NCBI GenBank assembly: GCA_977006965.1
Contig: OZ345375.1
Location: forward strand, 2,480,001 to 2,544,000
Direction of reading: 5' to 3'
DNA: 64,000 nucleotides
Source: Phymatolithon calcareum
Taxonomy: Eukaryota; Rhodophyta; Florideophyceae; Hapalidiales
Shown here: positions 53,318 to 63,677 of the stretch, piece after piece
How positions within the stretch are numbered: position 1 is the first letter of the stretch
Layout of the letters: each line of letters opens with the position of its first letter
Notes under the pieces: generated by a model
Database searches by the model: none
What the model saw: the letters and a program-made list of their open reading frames with translations, nothing else
What the model was told of the DNA's origin: nothing
Program-made: the position numbers and the translations under genes

Positions 53318-55990
53318 ATGTCCATGACACAAAAGGCAGCGACGCCAACTGTGGCCGCAGAAGTAACAGCGTTATTTCGCACGAAGCGTGTCTCTGAAAT
53401 CCGGCAAATCGAGTCGCGCGTCCGCCTTGAAGCGGAGGACAAATCCGAAGCATTGCGCGATCTGCTTGGTACGCGCTACAAGGACCTCTTGTCCGCCGCC
53501 GACCGTGTTCTCGCGGTGCGAGATGCGAGCAAATCGTCTGTCACTGATGCACTAAGTCACCTCGCCCGTTCTTCTACCGAGCTTCGCGAACATTTTCTTC
53601 TGAAAAGTGGATATAAAGTGCATTCACCTGGTCCGCAAAACGATGACGTGAATAGAAGACGACAAATACAGGCTATTGGCGCAAAACTGAAACATATCGT
53701 TGACTCTACAGAAATGCTATATGCATGTCTTGAGTCGGGTGACTTGTACGACGCGAGCTTACGATTTTCAACCGCGCATCGGAATTATGAGGAATTGAAG
53801 AAATCAGGCGCGATGGAGGGCGCTACAAATCGTTTCGCAGAACAGCAATGGAGACTTGTGGCAGCCTTCAAACCTCAGATTGTCACTGCCTCCGAATTAA
53901 GACTTGTCTCTGAAGGGCTCGCGACGACGGAATATGCAAAAGTGTTTGCAGCTTTTATGATTCTGCGCGGAACTGGCGCGAATGCTTCGTCTATATTGCA
54001 AATCTTTCTCCGAGCGCGCTCCGATTTTGTGAGCAAGGAGCTCATTGCGAGTAACGGTGCCGTGAAGGAGCGCATGAAGCGGGTTGCTGCGTTGGTCAAA
54101 GACACTATTGCGTGTATTGCCGAAATGCTGCATCCGGAAAATGGAGCTGTGTTGAAAATGGTTGAAACGGTAGATATATCTGCCGCTGCGGTTATAAAGG
54201 CGGAATGCACCGGCTCAAAATTGCATGCGGCGTGCGCGCCATGGATTGAAGAAGTGCGAGAGATTCTGGAATCGGACGGAAAGCAGTTGTTGTCAGAAGT
54301 GTCGACATCTCGTGAATTAGCAAATGCATTAACCGATGTGCAAGCCATCCTTGACGATGAAACATGGACAGGTGCATGCAACGTTGCACTCGGTGCAAAG
54401 GCAGCTTCCGTATTCGTAATTTTCAAACCTGTGATTAGCGAAAGGGCCAACATTGTTGCAAGCGAATCTATCGCCCGTGTGGCAGACACGGTGCGATCAA
54501 GCGTAGACAAAGCATGGTCTTCCGTCAAGGGCTCCACGGACACCGGAAAGGAAGTTTGGAACTCGATTACGGCGGAGTCTGTTCATCAGATTGATGGGTG
54601 CGGTATGGAGGGAACGGAAAACGTCGGAAAAGTGCTCTCTCTATCTGGCCCTGTGGCAGATGTTGGCAGGACAATTGAGACCGCTCTGGGATCGGCACTT
54701 TCTGATGCGAAGGTTGTTGCTGAACACATCCCCAGCGTGTCAGCTACGTTGAACGCGGCTGTGTACTCCACAATTCCTTGCATTGCCGAATCCGTGGAAG
54801 AGAAAGTGAACGCCCTGGTTCAGAAGAGTACTATCGATGCTTCGAACGAAGACCGAGTGCAGTATGCGGAACAGGCCCTTTTTGCAGCTCGTGTCTGTGG
54901 CAGTTTTACTTCGTCAGCACAAATCAAAGAGGCGTTCCATTTTGAAGATTCGTTCAACGTTGATGAGCAACACGAGAAAAAGTCGAACGAGCAGTATGTG
55001 CAATTTTGTCAGCGACTGGAGCAAGTTTCTTCTGCCTCTTATCAAGTGTGGGCGGTGCAAGTTTGCTCCAAGCTGTGTCAGGAGCTGCGAATAGATCTCG
55101 ACACACACTTGTCAAAAGAAGCTCCAACATCGTGGACCCAAAGCGGGGCTCCAAAATCGAAAGTGAACACAGGCGGAGAGCAGGATCCATTGAATGTGGT
55201 CAAATGCGTTAGAACTGCGTCTGTCGCTGCGATACGTTGCTCCATTGGAGCGTGCACAGCAGCAAATCGTGCCGGTGGTCTTGCTTTGCCTCGAAAGGCA
55301 TTGCTTGCTTTGACTGCTGAGATGAGAAAAGCTATTTGCAAAGCGTATACGGAAAGTATCTGTTTTTACAAGGGCGAGGTGCAAAACGGCTCAGGTGACG
55401 GAAGAAGTAAGCTGGGTTCCGGGACGCATGATACCGTATTCATGCAGATGCTTTTTGACTTGCGCTTCTTTAGCTTGATTCTAGATGGCGTCTCAGAAAC
55501 AGGCTGGAAGTCAAATGCAAGCTCCTTAACGAGTATCGCAGCAACACTGGAAGGCTCAATCGATCCCATAGACCTTGCTTCTAGCAAGAGCATGATGTTC
55601 GAATCTGTGAAAGAGTACGCGTCTCGCACATCAGTGCTCCTTGGTACATTTTCGTTTGTCGCAAACGGAAAAGGAGTTCAACCCACTCCCTACATGTCTT
55701 CATCCGGTTTGGAATTCGCAAACCTCGTATCGATCGCGCCCACAGTACCAAGATTTGCGTACTTGCCCGCTCCTATGCCCTCAACTTATTCTATTGGCTC
55801 GAGTGGAGCTGCTGGTCTGAGTGCAAGAGCTGCTGTGGAGCAGCTTCGTCACGAAACTAAAGCCAGCGTCCCTGGGTCGAGCAAGAAACAAGATCAAGAA
55901 GCTTCTGTGGCAGATTACGCATCAAAGGTGTCAGAAAGCGTAGGACGATTGGGATCGCGATTCCTTAATTTTGCCCGAACTGTGGGATAG
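53318..55990 (+). CDS. COG1: Conserved oligomeric Golgi complex subunit 1
   Basis: An 890-residue single-exon protein. The N-terminal segment, residues 18-80 (LFRTKRVSEIRQIESRVRLE, KSEALRDLLGTRYKDLLSAA), is the conserved start of COG1 and related Vps51-type tethering subunits. The rest is mostly helical, as expected for a CATCHR rod. COG1 is a lobe-A subunit of the peripheral Golgi tether that captures retrograde intra-Golgi vesicles. The length is close to animal and plant COG1 (roughly 900-1000). I start at ATG 53318 (a second ATG is at 53324), because upstream in-frame sequence begins only with TTG. Low similarity of the middle region is normal for the family. Confidence 0.85.
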   Translation: MSMTQKAATPTVAAEVTALFRTKRVSEIRQIESRVRLEAEDKSEALRDLLGTRYKDLLSAADRVLAVRDASKSSVTDALSHLARSSTELREHFLLKSGYKVHSPGPQNDDVNRRRQIQAIGAKLKHIVDSTEMLYACLESGDLYDASLRFSTAHRNYEELKKSGAMEGATNRFAEQQWRLVAAFKPQIVTASELRLVSEGLATTEYAKVFAAFMILRGTGANASSILQIFLRARSDFVSKELIASNGAVKERMKRVAALVKDTIACIAEMLHPENGAVLKMVETVDISAAAVIKAECTGSKLHAACAPWIEEVREILESDGKQLLSEVSTSRELANALTDVQAILDDETWTGACNVALGAKAASVFVIFKPVISERANIVASESIARVADTVRSSVDKAWSSVKGSTDTGKEVWNSITAESVHQIDGCGMEGTENVGKVLSLSGPVADVGRTIETALGSALSDAKVVAEHIPSVSATLNAAVYSTIPCIAESVEEKVNALVQKSTIDASNEDRVQYAEQALFAARVCGSFTSSAQIKEAFHFEDSFNVDEQHEKKSNEQYVQFCQRLEQVSSASYQVWAVQVCSKLCQELRIDLDTHLSKEAPTSWTQSGAPKSKVNTGGEQDPLNVVKCVRTASVAAIRCSIGACTAANRAGGLALPRKALLALTAEMRKAICKAYTESICFYKGEVQNGSGDGRSKLGSGTHDTVFMQMLFDLRFFSLILDGVSETGWKSNASSLTSIAATLEGSIDPIDLASSKSMMFESVKEYASRTSVLLGTFSFVANGKGVQPTPYMSSSGLEFANLVSIAPTVPRFAYLPAPMPSTYSIGSSGAAGLSARAAVEQLRHETKASVPGSSKKQDQEASVADYASKVSESVGRLGSRFLNFARTVG

Positions 55991-58900
55991 AGATTAAGTA
56001 AGAAGCGTTTGGGTTATCCCGCAGATGTATCCAGCTTGACTTTGCCGTCACCATTGACCAGTGTCGTGGAGACTTGGATAAAGCACAGTATTTAAGGGAT
56101 GTGGCAGCAAGTTGCACAATTTGGAATGAAATTCCTGTAATGCCAATCACAGCGTGACCCTTTATCTGCGACCCTCTGCGTAGAACGAAAATATGTCAGA
56201 TTGGAGTCACTACTTTCGTGTAGTTCCCATAGACACGCTGTGCCACTGATGCGGTTCGGAATGAGGGCCAAAGAGAGTCGTCCTCTGGCTGTCATGCACT
56301 CCAAAATCAACAGATTTTTTAAAACAAAACTAATTTGAGCGACGCGCGATTTCGCGTTTTTTCTATCTAAGACGAGATAATGTTCGCCCTGCCGAAGGGT
56401 GTGTGCCCAGTGACTTCGGAATGTGTGCCGGCGATTGCTCATCATGTTTGAACATGTGGGTAGAACTTGTACTCTCTTTCCTGGGAGCGAATGTACGTTC
56501 TGAATCGTCGTTCAGGCGTGGTTGCATCGCTTTCTAATATCAGTAGCAATACAGCCGCAGGGATATGTCGGGATTCGAGGGTCCGTCACATAAAGGCACT
56601 TCCAAACAGAGTCGACATGCATCAAGGGAAATGCAGGTGCAACAAAACGCAGCGGTATCATGAGGGAGCGCGAAGGGTGACTCTCGATAGGCGCAGTCAA
56701 TTGAGACGGAGAGACTACAGGTGCAGTATCATTATGCGAGGTCAGGTATTGCTGATGATTGGCTTTCTTCGAAACCATTGCCGGATGCACTGTCCTTTTC
56801 ATCACTTTCCGAGGCATCCTGCGTCCAGAAGTGTACCGCGACTCTTGAAACATAGTTGCAAACTCTTCATAGGGTACTTTGACCCATTTGCTTCGAGCCT
56901 TGGAACGCCGTGTCATCTTGTTATTTGTCTGACGGGGGAACGCTCTGTGTGTCGCGATTCTCGAGAGACGCCCGCGGTCGAGAATACGTGTTGTGAGTTC
57001 TCCAATTCGCTTTTGGAGTTTTGCGAGTGCAGTGGATGGCTACTTCTGGTGAGTTATTCGAAGGTCGTTGGGTATAAACGTTGTTTGTCGAGCATGAGCA
57101 CTAGGTAGAGAACACTGAGCATTCGAGATAAAAGAGGCTGCGATTCGATTTGATTCATAGTGACGCGACGACTATTTTTATTTCAGGGGCGGAGTATGTC
57201 CTGCAGCGAGCTCTACATGGGTACATCCCTCCTTTTGACAAAAGAATTGGGGCTTGCCGCCAAAATATGAGGCAAGGTAAAGAGAGTTTTGTGTCTTGCT
57301 TTTTTGGTGCGTCAAAATCTCCATTTCGAACGCGCCGAAAGCGAGGGGAAACTGACTGCTTTCAGAAGTTTACCAGAAAGGGGAGCGGCAGATTTGGAGT
57401 GCTGTTTACTCCATCAACAGTGGCTTTCGGCTTCCTGTACAATGGATGCTAACGTCCACGTTGAAAGCAGATACTGTCATGAGTTTGAATGCGGGCAGAA
57501 TTTAGCCATGACAAGCAATCAATTCAACATCGAGACAGTTTCAGACCCGGAAATGGCTACAGTTTTGAGTTTCTTGATGCGACCGGAGCAATAAGATGCA
57601 GCAACAGTGCCATCCGCACACATGTGCAAGTTACAGAAAATAGCCATAAGTCCCAGTTAGTTTCTTGCCGAGAGCTCAACCAGTGATTTTTATTGCTTTG
57701 CTACGGGCTTTTTGAGGTTCTTGAGCTGCGCTCCGCAGCCTTACCTAGGCGAAAATTATCAAGGCTCTAGGATGACGGAACTCAAGAAAGAAGAAGTTGC
57801 AAGGAAGTACCAAGCGGACCGATTGATGCCAGCATCCACACTGATTCGCTTCTCTGGGCATTCCTTCAAAGGACAGCGACGGTAGCAGTAGACTAAACGG
57901 CGGGACGGGAGGTCATACTTTGACTGTCTTTGAAGTACTATGAGCATATATTCATTCAACAGCAGTCGAACATTTGTAGAGCTGATCAAGAGTAGCTTCT
58001 CCAACCCCGCATTATAGAAAAGAGGAAAGAACCCGAAAATACTCAACCAAACGAATGGCATTAAACGCTAGGGACAATGCTCTCAGCTCTTTTCGTTGCT
58101 GCGTTACATCAGAAAATCAGATGTACTGTATGTAGGTGTGGACAAGCGCTAAAGTAGCAGATAGTTTCCATTCTAAACATGAAGCCAAGTGTGTGGGGAC
58201 CAGCATCTACTTTTACGAGAGTACCGCAAAAACAGTCTGACTTTAGATATGCGACCTTGGACGCAACGACGAATAAATTGTGATGAACTCACTGGGATGT
58301 TGCGCTACAGTAGGATGTACAGTATGTGTACTCCACAACATGTGCAACTGGAAGGCTCTTTATTCAACTTTTGAAGTTCACTGTGTTGATGAAGAACATA
58401 TCAGTACTGGCCCGTTCGCGTTATCTGATGTGGCAATTCCGACAAACTTACTGTATGTGCAGGAAACCGTGCCGTCAGGGTGCAGCTGTACTTACACGCG
58501 GTGTCAAGCAACGCGACAGCTCACCCGACAGTGAACGTTGTCCCAATTGGCCTTCATTAAGATGGCCAGTTTGCCACTAGTGGCACTCAGTGCACTGGAG
58601 TGCAGATCAGTACAACGTCATCAAAATTAAGTCGCTTGTTCTGGGCTGGGTGTCCTATACGTTCTCGACCCCTATAAGAGGTGCTGCAGAAACGGTACAT
58701 CATCCCATCTTGTCACTGAGGCTTTCTTGGAGAAGGGCAATTGGGAATCCTCATATCTCGACCTCGTCTTGAAAATACCAACAACCCATTCCGAATGCTA
58801 CCAGTCGGAACGAGACGCATCCGTTGTAATCGACAGCTGCGCGAAGGCTTTCACAATTCCACTGAAGCAATCTGCAGTTTTTTTTCCACATTTGCGCTCC

Positions 58901-59050
58901 CTCGGCAGCCACTTGTCCCGTCCCCAGTTGAATTAGTGGAAAAGTTAGGCGTTCAGTGCGGGCACGGAAGACGAAGGCCAGCCCAACGAACGTCACGCGC
59001 GACGCTGGAAATATTTAAATTTCGCTGAGCTGTGCAAAAAGCGAGTTCAC
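55991..59050. other. Intergenic region between COG1 and the phosphatase gene
   Basis: There is no convincing gene. A minus frame with ATG at 56916 and stop at 56512 (134 codons, basic start RRSKARSKWVKVPYEEFATM) overlaps a plus frame 56467-57108; neither is recognised. A plus frame at 58280 includes VCVLHNMCNWKALYS, faintly like the LHN motif near the end of Harbinger transposases. The rest shows nothing. Confidence 0.4.
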
Positions 59051-59072
59051 CCACGTGCCTCCCGCCACGTGG
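59051..59072. promoter_or_regulatory. Paired G-box motifs upstream of the phosphatase gene
   Basis: CCACGTG at 59051-59057 and CCACGTGG at 59065-59072 lie 66-87 bp before the chosen ATG. An AT-rich AAATATTTAAATTT stretch is at about 59009-59022. CACGTG is a common bHLH/bZIP site. Function is inferred only. Confidence 0.4.
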
Positions 59073-59137
59073 ACTCCTTACAGTTCTTTGACCTCCAAGC
59101 AAGACCAAGGGCATCGATAAACATTTTGCGTAAATTT

Positions 59138-60688
59138 ATGCGCGTAACAAAACCCACCGCGGCTCCTTTGCGGACTCGATCCATGCTAGTTCCCGCCTGG
59201 CCGCCAGGCCCTCGTGTCGCCTTTCCGGCGACGACTGCCCTCGTGCTCACACTGCCTGCCGCTTCTGCGGACGAAGAAGAAAAGAACGTTTCTGCGCCGC
59301 CATCGACGCTTGCCGCGGCGCGCGTATCTGCCATCGTCGCTCCGGGTGGCGCAGTTGTGCATGTTCTAGTCGTTCCTGATGGAACAGAACCTACGGAAGC
59401 GCAAGCGGCGGAAAGCGTTTATGACCAACTATGCACTGGGTCGTCGGGTGCAACACAACTCACACTGGGAGAACTTTGTGTCGACCTTGACGAGCTCCGC
59501 TCTCTGTTGTGGGTGTACACAAGAAATCTGAACACTCCAAAGGACGTACCAAGCACGAATAGACTACTCGGGTGCACGCGTGGCTTTGCGCGACTCACCG
59601 CGGCGTGCGACACGGATGATAATCTCGGCATTGACGTTCCTGGAATGTATTTTTCGTCTATCTCCCAGCCACCGCCATGGTCATCACTGCCGGAGCTTCC
59701 GATGTTTCAAACGCAACAAGTTCCTCCTTCACCTAACGCACCTGGAGGTGGAAAGCTTGCACGACACCGGTCTGCTATCGTCGGGGCACTCGCACCTCTT
59801 GATTTCGCCAGTTTGTGCGACCTTGGCTCCGGTACGAGAAGTTCGGAAGGCTCTACTCCACGCGCCACATCGCGCTATGCAACCGCCGCCTTGTCGCGAG
59901 TCCGCTCGCATCTCTTTCTCGGAGGGTCCATCGCAGCAGGGCTTCCAGCAAGCACATTGCAGGCAAAGCGCATAACCACAATCATCAATCTCGCGGCGGG
60001 GGCTGTTCAAAACGCGCATTCCTCGGGGTTCGAGTACCTCAGTTTTCACGCGCATGACTCAGAGGACGAGGACCTAAACGCGCTACTACCGGACATAATA
60101 GATGCAATCTCGCGGGCAAAGATGATGGGCCGGGCGGCGCTTGTACACTGCTACCGCGGGGTGTCGCGATCGGCGGCAGCAGTGGCAGCCGCACTCATGG
60201 TTGAAGAGGGAATGGGGTGCGCCAAAGCTTTAAATGAAGTGCGCTGCGCGAGACCGGTCGCAGGCCCCAATGTGGGATTTGTGCAAACGCTGCAGACACT
60301 CGAAGAAAGCGCTGAAGGACACGGTGGAAGAAGAGTGACCGTACTCGGGCCGCTGCGCAACGACAGGGCTGACGGCGGCGGACAGGAAGTGCTGCGGGAA
60401 GCGGAAGGGGAAGAAGCTGATGACCCATTCGCTGTTCTTGTGCTGGAACGTGCGAAAGGCCAAGGGCTGCTTGTCGCACGAGGACCACTCGTGGATTGGC
60501 GGAGATGGAGAAGAGGCCTCTGGCTCGCGACATGGATAGAGCGCAGAAATGAAAGATACGCGAGGCGTGCTGGAAGACAGATTCCGCCGCCACTGAGGAT
60601 GGTGGCGCTGCACGCCGACAGTGAAGACGCCAGGGAAGTGCGCGACGCAATCGCAGAGCGGCAACTTTCCGCGATGGACAGCTCATGA
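59138..60688 (+). CDS. Dual-specificity protein phosphatase, 516 residues
   Basis: The catalytic domain (about residues 270-400) contains HLFLGGSIAAGLP and TTIINLAAG, then the loop Asp307 in HAHDSEDEDL. The P-loop is VHCYRGVSRSAA, with Cys338 and Arg344 of HCx5R. GPNVGFVQTL follows. This is the cysteine-phosphatase fold that removes phosphate from Ser/Thr and Tyr, typically of MAP kinases. The long N-terminus (about 260 residues) is Ala/Pro-rich, and the C-terminal 120 residues are acidic then basic; neither part has a known domain. I start at ATG 59138, though an open GTG-initiated extension reaches 59069. It is one exon, GC-rich, and ends 373 bp before a MAP kinase gene on the same strand, which is a plausible substrate (inference). 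Confidence 0.85.
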   Translation: MRVTKPTAAPLRTRSMLVPAWPPGPRVAFPATTALVLTLPAASADEEEKNVSAPPSTLAAARVSAIVAPGGAVVHVLVVPDGTEPTEAQAAESVYDQLCTGSSGATQLTLGELCVDLDELRSLLWVYTRNLNTPKDVPSTNRLLGCTRGFARLTAACDTDDNLGIDVPGMYFSSISQPPPWSSLPELPMFQTQQVPPSPNAPGGGKLARHRSAIVGALAPLDFASLCDLGSGTRSSEGSTPRATSRYATAALSRVRSHLFLGGSIAAGLPASTLQAKRITTIINLAAGAVQNAHSSGFEYLSFHAHDSEDEDLNALLPDIIDAISRAKMMGRAALVHCYRGVSRSAAAVAAALMVEEGMGCAKALNEVRCARPVAGPNVGFVQTLQTLEESAEGHGGRRVTVLGPLRNDRADGGGQEVLREAEGEEADDPFAVLVLERAKGQGLLVARGPLVDWRRWRRGLWLATWIERRNERYARRAGRQIPPPLRMVALHADSEDAREVRDAIAERQLSAMDSS

Positions 60689-60698
60689 GTTTTTCTGG

Positions 60699-60725
60699 TA
60701 CAGTACAGTACAGTACAGTACAGTA
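60699..60725. repeat. (TACAG)n microsatellite after the phosphatase gene
   Basis: About five and a half TACAG units start 11 bp after the stop codon. Related TACTGTACAGTA palindromic words follow at 60780-60830. Confidence 0.85.
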
Positions 60726-61061
60726 TCAACATTGTCCGATCCAACAAGCTGAGGGCAACTCACTGGGGGAGACGACGACCACGACAGCTACTGTACAGTA
60801 GCTTGGAGCGTACTGTACTGTAAAGTCACACTGTGTATACTAATGAATGACACGTGTTTGTAGAAATGTGTTCACAGAAGTGTAAGTCGCTTAGGGATGA
60901 CACGTTGCAATTTAAGCGTTGGACACGTGGTCGACGACCCCAGGATTGAGGAAACGGACAAAAAAAGGTGGGGCCAGTAGCGACGGCTGTACGGCGGCCG
61001 GTCTCACGGCCGGAAATCGCCATCCAAATTTCTTCAACTCGCCGACGGCGTCGGACGGACG
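60726..61061. promoter_or_regulatory. Phosphatase-kinase intergenic region with CACGTG boxes
   Basis: CACGTG occurs at 60851-60856 and 60924-60929, 211 and 138 bp before the kinase ATG. No clear TATA box and no terminator signal is evident. No gene is seen. Confidence 0.4.
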
Positions 61062-62657
61062 ATGCAACGTCCGCGGAACGAGCAAGACCGCGTGCGTCTG
61101 CTATCGCAGTTGCGCGCGTCTTTCTTCCTTCCACCGCTCATAGAACACAAGTATGCCATTCAGCATGTCATCGGTGAGGGTAGCTATGGAGTCGTGTGCT
61201 CTGCGACGGACCGCGAAACAAACCAACTTGTCGCCGTGAAGCGAATCATCGGTGTTTTCGAGGAAACCCCGGAAGCAACTCGCACTCTTCGCGAGCTCAA
61301 GTTTCTACGCTTATTAAGCTCACATGAGAACATCATCTCCATCAGAGACGTTCTCCTCCCCTCCGAACGCGACCGCTTCAACGATGTCTTTGTCGTGCTC
61401 GAGCTTATGCCTACAGATCTCTCCCGGGTGCTTCGTTCCAACATCGAGCTATCCAACGATCATATCCGCTGGCTCCTCTACCAGCTTCTCCGCGGCATTG
61501 CCTACCTTCATTCCGCACGTGTGTTTCATCGCGATCTCAAGCCGTCCAACATCCTCATCAATGCAGCGTGTGACCTCCGTATTATCGATTTTGGTCTTGC
61601 TCGTCTTCCACAGTCCACACAACCTGATGCTCCTTTGCTCACGGACTATGTTGCGACCCGTTGGTACCGAGCGCCTGAACTCATCGTAATTGGTTCATCG
61701 CACTATACTACTGCCATTGACATGTGGTCCGTGGGCTGCATATTTGGCGAGATGCTCAACGCAGGTGCACCTCTCTTCCCGGGCATCAACAACTATAATC
61801 AAATCGAGCGTATTCTGTCCGTCTCCCACTCTCCCTCTCCATCAATGCAAGCCGCCATGCTCAACTCACCGGTGTACGCCCCTCTTGTCGCCGCGGCTAC
61901 CAACAAACAGCAGTCTGCGGAATCTCCTTTTATCTCCCTTCTCCCCAACGCTGATCCCCAAGCAGTCGATCTGCTCTCCAAGATCCTCGCCCTGGACCCT
62001 GAGCGCCGCATCAGTGCTGCTGGCGCCATGTGCCACCCGTACTTTGCCTCCCTACACGATCCGGAATCTGTGATCACGCGAGACCCAATCCCGCCGCAGG
62101 AATTTGCATTTGAGTCGCAGAACCTCTCGCGCGAAGAGCTTCGCGCCCTTTTCATTGAAGAAATTCTCCGCTATCATCCTGAAAAACGGGAGACCTATCT
62201 CGCTTCGCAGGCCGGTCGTGCCTACGCCATACCCGGACAGGCAGCACAATTCAGACAGCAGTTCACGGCATTGCAAAATGGTAATCAGGCTCCGAGACCA
62301 TGGGAGTCAATGCCAAATAACACGCTCACAGGATTTATTGCCAGTGTGTCCTCAACAACTACGACAGAGAAGCCGAGTAGTGGTGAAGGGTGTATGCCGT
62401 CGGGAGCCTCAGACGTTGTCATGGGGGCATCGATCGCTACGCTACCTAGGCAGGCAAGCTCTGGTGGCTGTAACATGCCTTCGATGTCGACAAGTACCGA
62501 GACACAGCCGATGGTTACGGGGTCTCCTGAGCTGGACGAACAACATCAAATGCGATATCCTGGCATGCCCAGTGTGGAATCAGCTTCGTCAGGAACGGCG
62601 ATGAATTTCGTGAGCGAAAATTTGGACAGTGCCATGAATACTGACGTCGACAAGTAG
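61062..62657 (+). CDS. MAP kinase with TDY activation loop, 531 residues
   Basis: A complete CMGC kinase domain. The glycine loop is GEGSYGVV (residues 38-45), the ATP-binding Lys is Lys60 in VAVKR, the catalytic loop is HRDLKPSN (Asp158), the metal-binding DFG Asp is Asp176, and the activation loop is TDYVATRWYRAPE (Thr194, Asp195, Tyr196). The domain ends in the MAPK L16-like segment, and LFIEEILRYHPEKR follows, resembling the C-terminal helix of plant TDY (group D) MAP kinases. The remaining 130 residues are Ser/Thr-rich and probably disordered. TDY rather than TEY is typical of plant group D and some algal kinases. The product should phosphorylate Ser/Thr-Pro sites after activation by a MAPKK. 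ATG 61062 starts 37 residues before the glycine loop, a usual spacing. No key residue is missing. Confidence 0.92.
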   Translation: MQRPRNEQDRVRLLSQLRASFFLPPLIEHKYAIQHVIGEGSYGVVCSATDRETNQLVAVKRIIGVFEETPEATRTLRELKFLRLLSSHENIISIRDVLLPSERDRFNDVFVVLELMPTDLSRVLRSNIELSNDHIRWLLYQLLRGIAYLHSARVFHRDLKPSNILINAACDLRIIDFGLARLPQSTQPDAPLLTDYVATRWYRAPELIVIGSSHYTTAIDMWSVGCIFGEMLNAGAPLFPGINNYNQIERILSVSHSPSPSMQAAMLNSPVYAPLVAAATNKQQSAESPFISLLPNADPQAVDLLSKILALDPERRISAAGAMCHPYFASLHDPESVITRDPIPPQEFAFESQNLSREELRALFIEEILRYHPEKRETYLASQAGRAYAIPGQAAQFRQQFTALQNGNQAPRPWESMPNNTLTGFIASVSSTTTTEKPSSGEGCMPSGASDVVMGASIATLPRQASSGGCNMPSMSTSTETQPMVTGSPELDEQHQMRYPGMPSVESASSGTAMNFVSENLDSAMNTDVDK

Positions 62658-63051
62658 ACCCTTGGCGCTTGTTTAGTTGAACTCATATCATCGCAGGAAG
62701 GAATGAGTCTCTGGGGATCATGTCAAATTCAAGAGTGGGAGTTTGCTCTGGCGCAAGGCGCCAATATTTCAACGTGTCGCTGATGTATGCCAACTTAATG
62801 CCGTTCCGTTTGAGTACCTTTTGTATATGTACTTGTCGAGCGAACCAGTGTATTTTGTGTAATGAAAACGGAATTGATCCTATACTCTGGCGCAAGGCGC
62901 GAGAAATACAACACTGCGGTGACAAAGGCTGACTGAATCTGGCGAGCGAATGCTTTGGATGAAGCTTTTTCGTTTTCATGGAGCAAGCCGCACGCCGGGG
63001 AAGCTGGATGTCGTCATTTGCAGGTATGTCTCCACGATATTGTTTTTGTCG
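62658..63051. other. Kinase 3' flank, unassigned
   Basis: No gene is seen. CTCTGGCGCAAGGCGC occurs twice (about 62747 and 62886). AATACAAC and short AT words may hold the kinase 3' processing signal. Confidence 0.35.
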
Positions 63052-63275
63052 AGTTTTTGCAACAGTCGGGGTTTCGACAGGTTGTTGATCGTTGGCGAGT
63101 TTACTCCCTCTGTGTCACCTTGTCGCTGCTCACCCATACGCTGATCGGGAGCGTCAGATCAATGGCGTATAGTTCCCTGCGTAAGACTGGAGATCAATCA
63201 TCTGATTACCATATATTCTATGATTCGGTGGGAAGTGGCTTTGATTCACGAGGCCTGCTCGAGTTAAACCATATG
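63052..63275. repeat. 224-bp perfect direct repeat, copy 1
   Basis: Identical to 63454-63677 as far as I can read, starting AGTTTTTGCAACAGTCGGGG and ending AACCATATG. Both copies stay open in the same frame (SGFRQVVDRWRVYSLCVTLS). The copies start 402 bp apart. Confidence 0.9.
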
Positions 63276-63453
63276 AGGAACATATTCCTTCTGATCGTCT
63301 GGAAACCGTTATTCTGACCCTTCGTAATTGCTTCAACTTTGTTGCTAATCAGGGGCTCTTGTGCATGCATCGTTTGAGAAGGCGACGCACAGCTTACCAC
63401 CTTATTTCTGATCTATAAGTTGAGGTATGTATTCGTCCGAATCCCGTCGGTGA

Positions 63454-63677
63454 AGTTTTTGCAACAGTCGGGGTTTCGACAGGTTGTTGATCGTTGGCGA
63501 GTTTACTCCCTCTGTGTCACCTTGTCGCTGCTCACCCATACGCTGATCGGGAGCGTCAGATCAATGGCGTATAGTTCCCTGCGTAAGACTGGAGATCAAT
63601 CATCTGATTACCATATATTCTATGATTCGGTGGGAAGTGGCTTTGATTCACGAGGCCTGCTCGAGTTAAACCATATG
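63454..63677. repeat. 224-bp perfect direct repeat, copy 2
   Basis: Second identical copy. It lies in a plus frame that runs to 63824 and is otherwise unrecognised. The flanks differ immediately on both sides. From 63678 to 64000 I see nothing else. Confidence 0.9.

Noticed and set aside
53875-54543. 222-codon minus-strand frame inside COG1
   Set aside because: Antisense shadow of a clearly coding COG1 region.
56467-57108. 213-codon plus frame as a real gene
   Set aside because: No domain, unusual composition and an equally plausible minus-strand frame; not supported.
58280-58534. Second Harbinger transposase remnant (VLHNMCNW)
   Set aside because: Only one short motif matches; no DDE residues or neighbouring blocks were found.
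60151-60747. 198-codon minus-strand frame
   Set aside because: Antisense to the phosphatase catalytic domain; Ser/Pro-rich composition typical of a GC-rich shadow.
62104-62604. 166-codon alternative plus frame inside the MAP kinase
   Set aside because: Out-of-frame shadow of the kinase C-terminal region.
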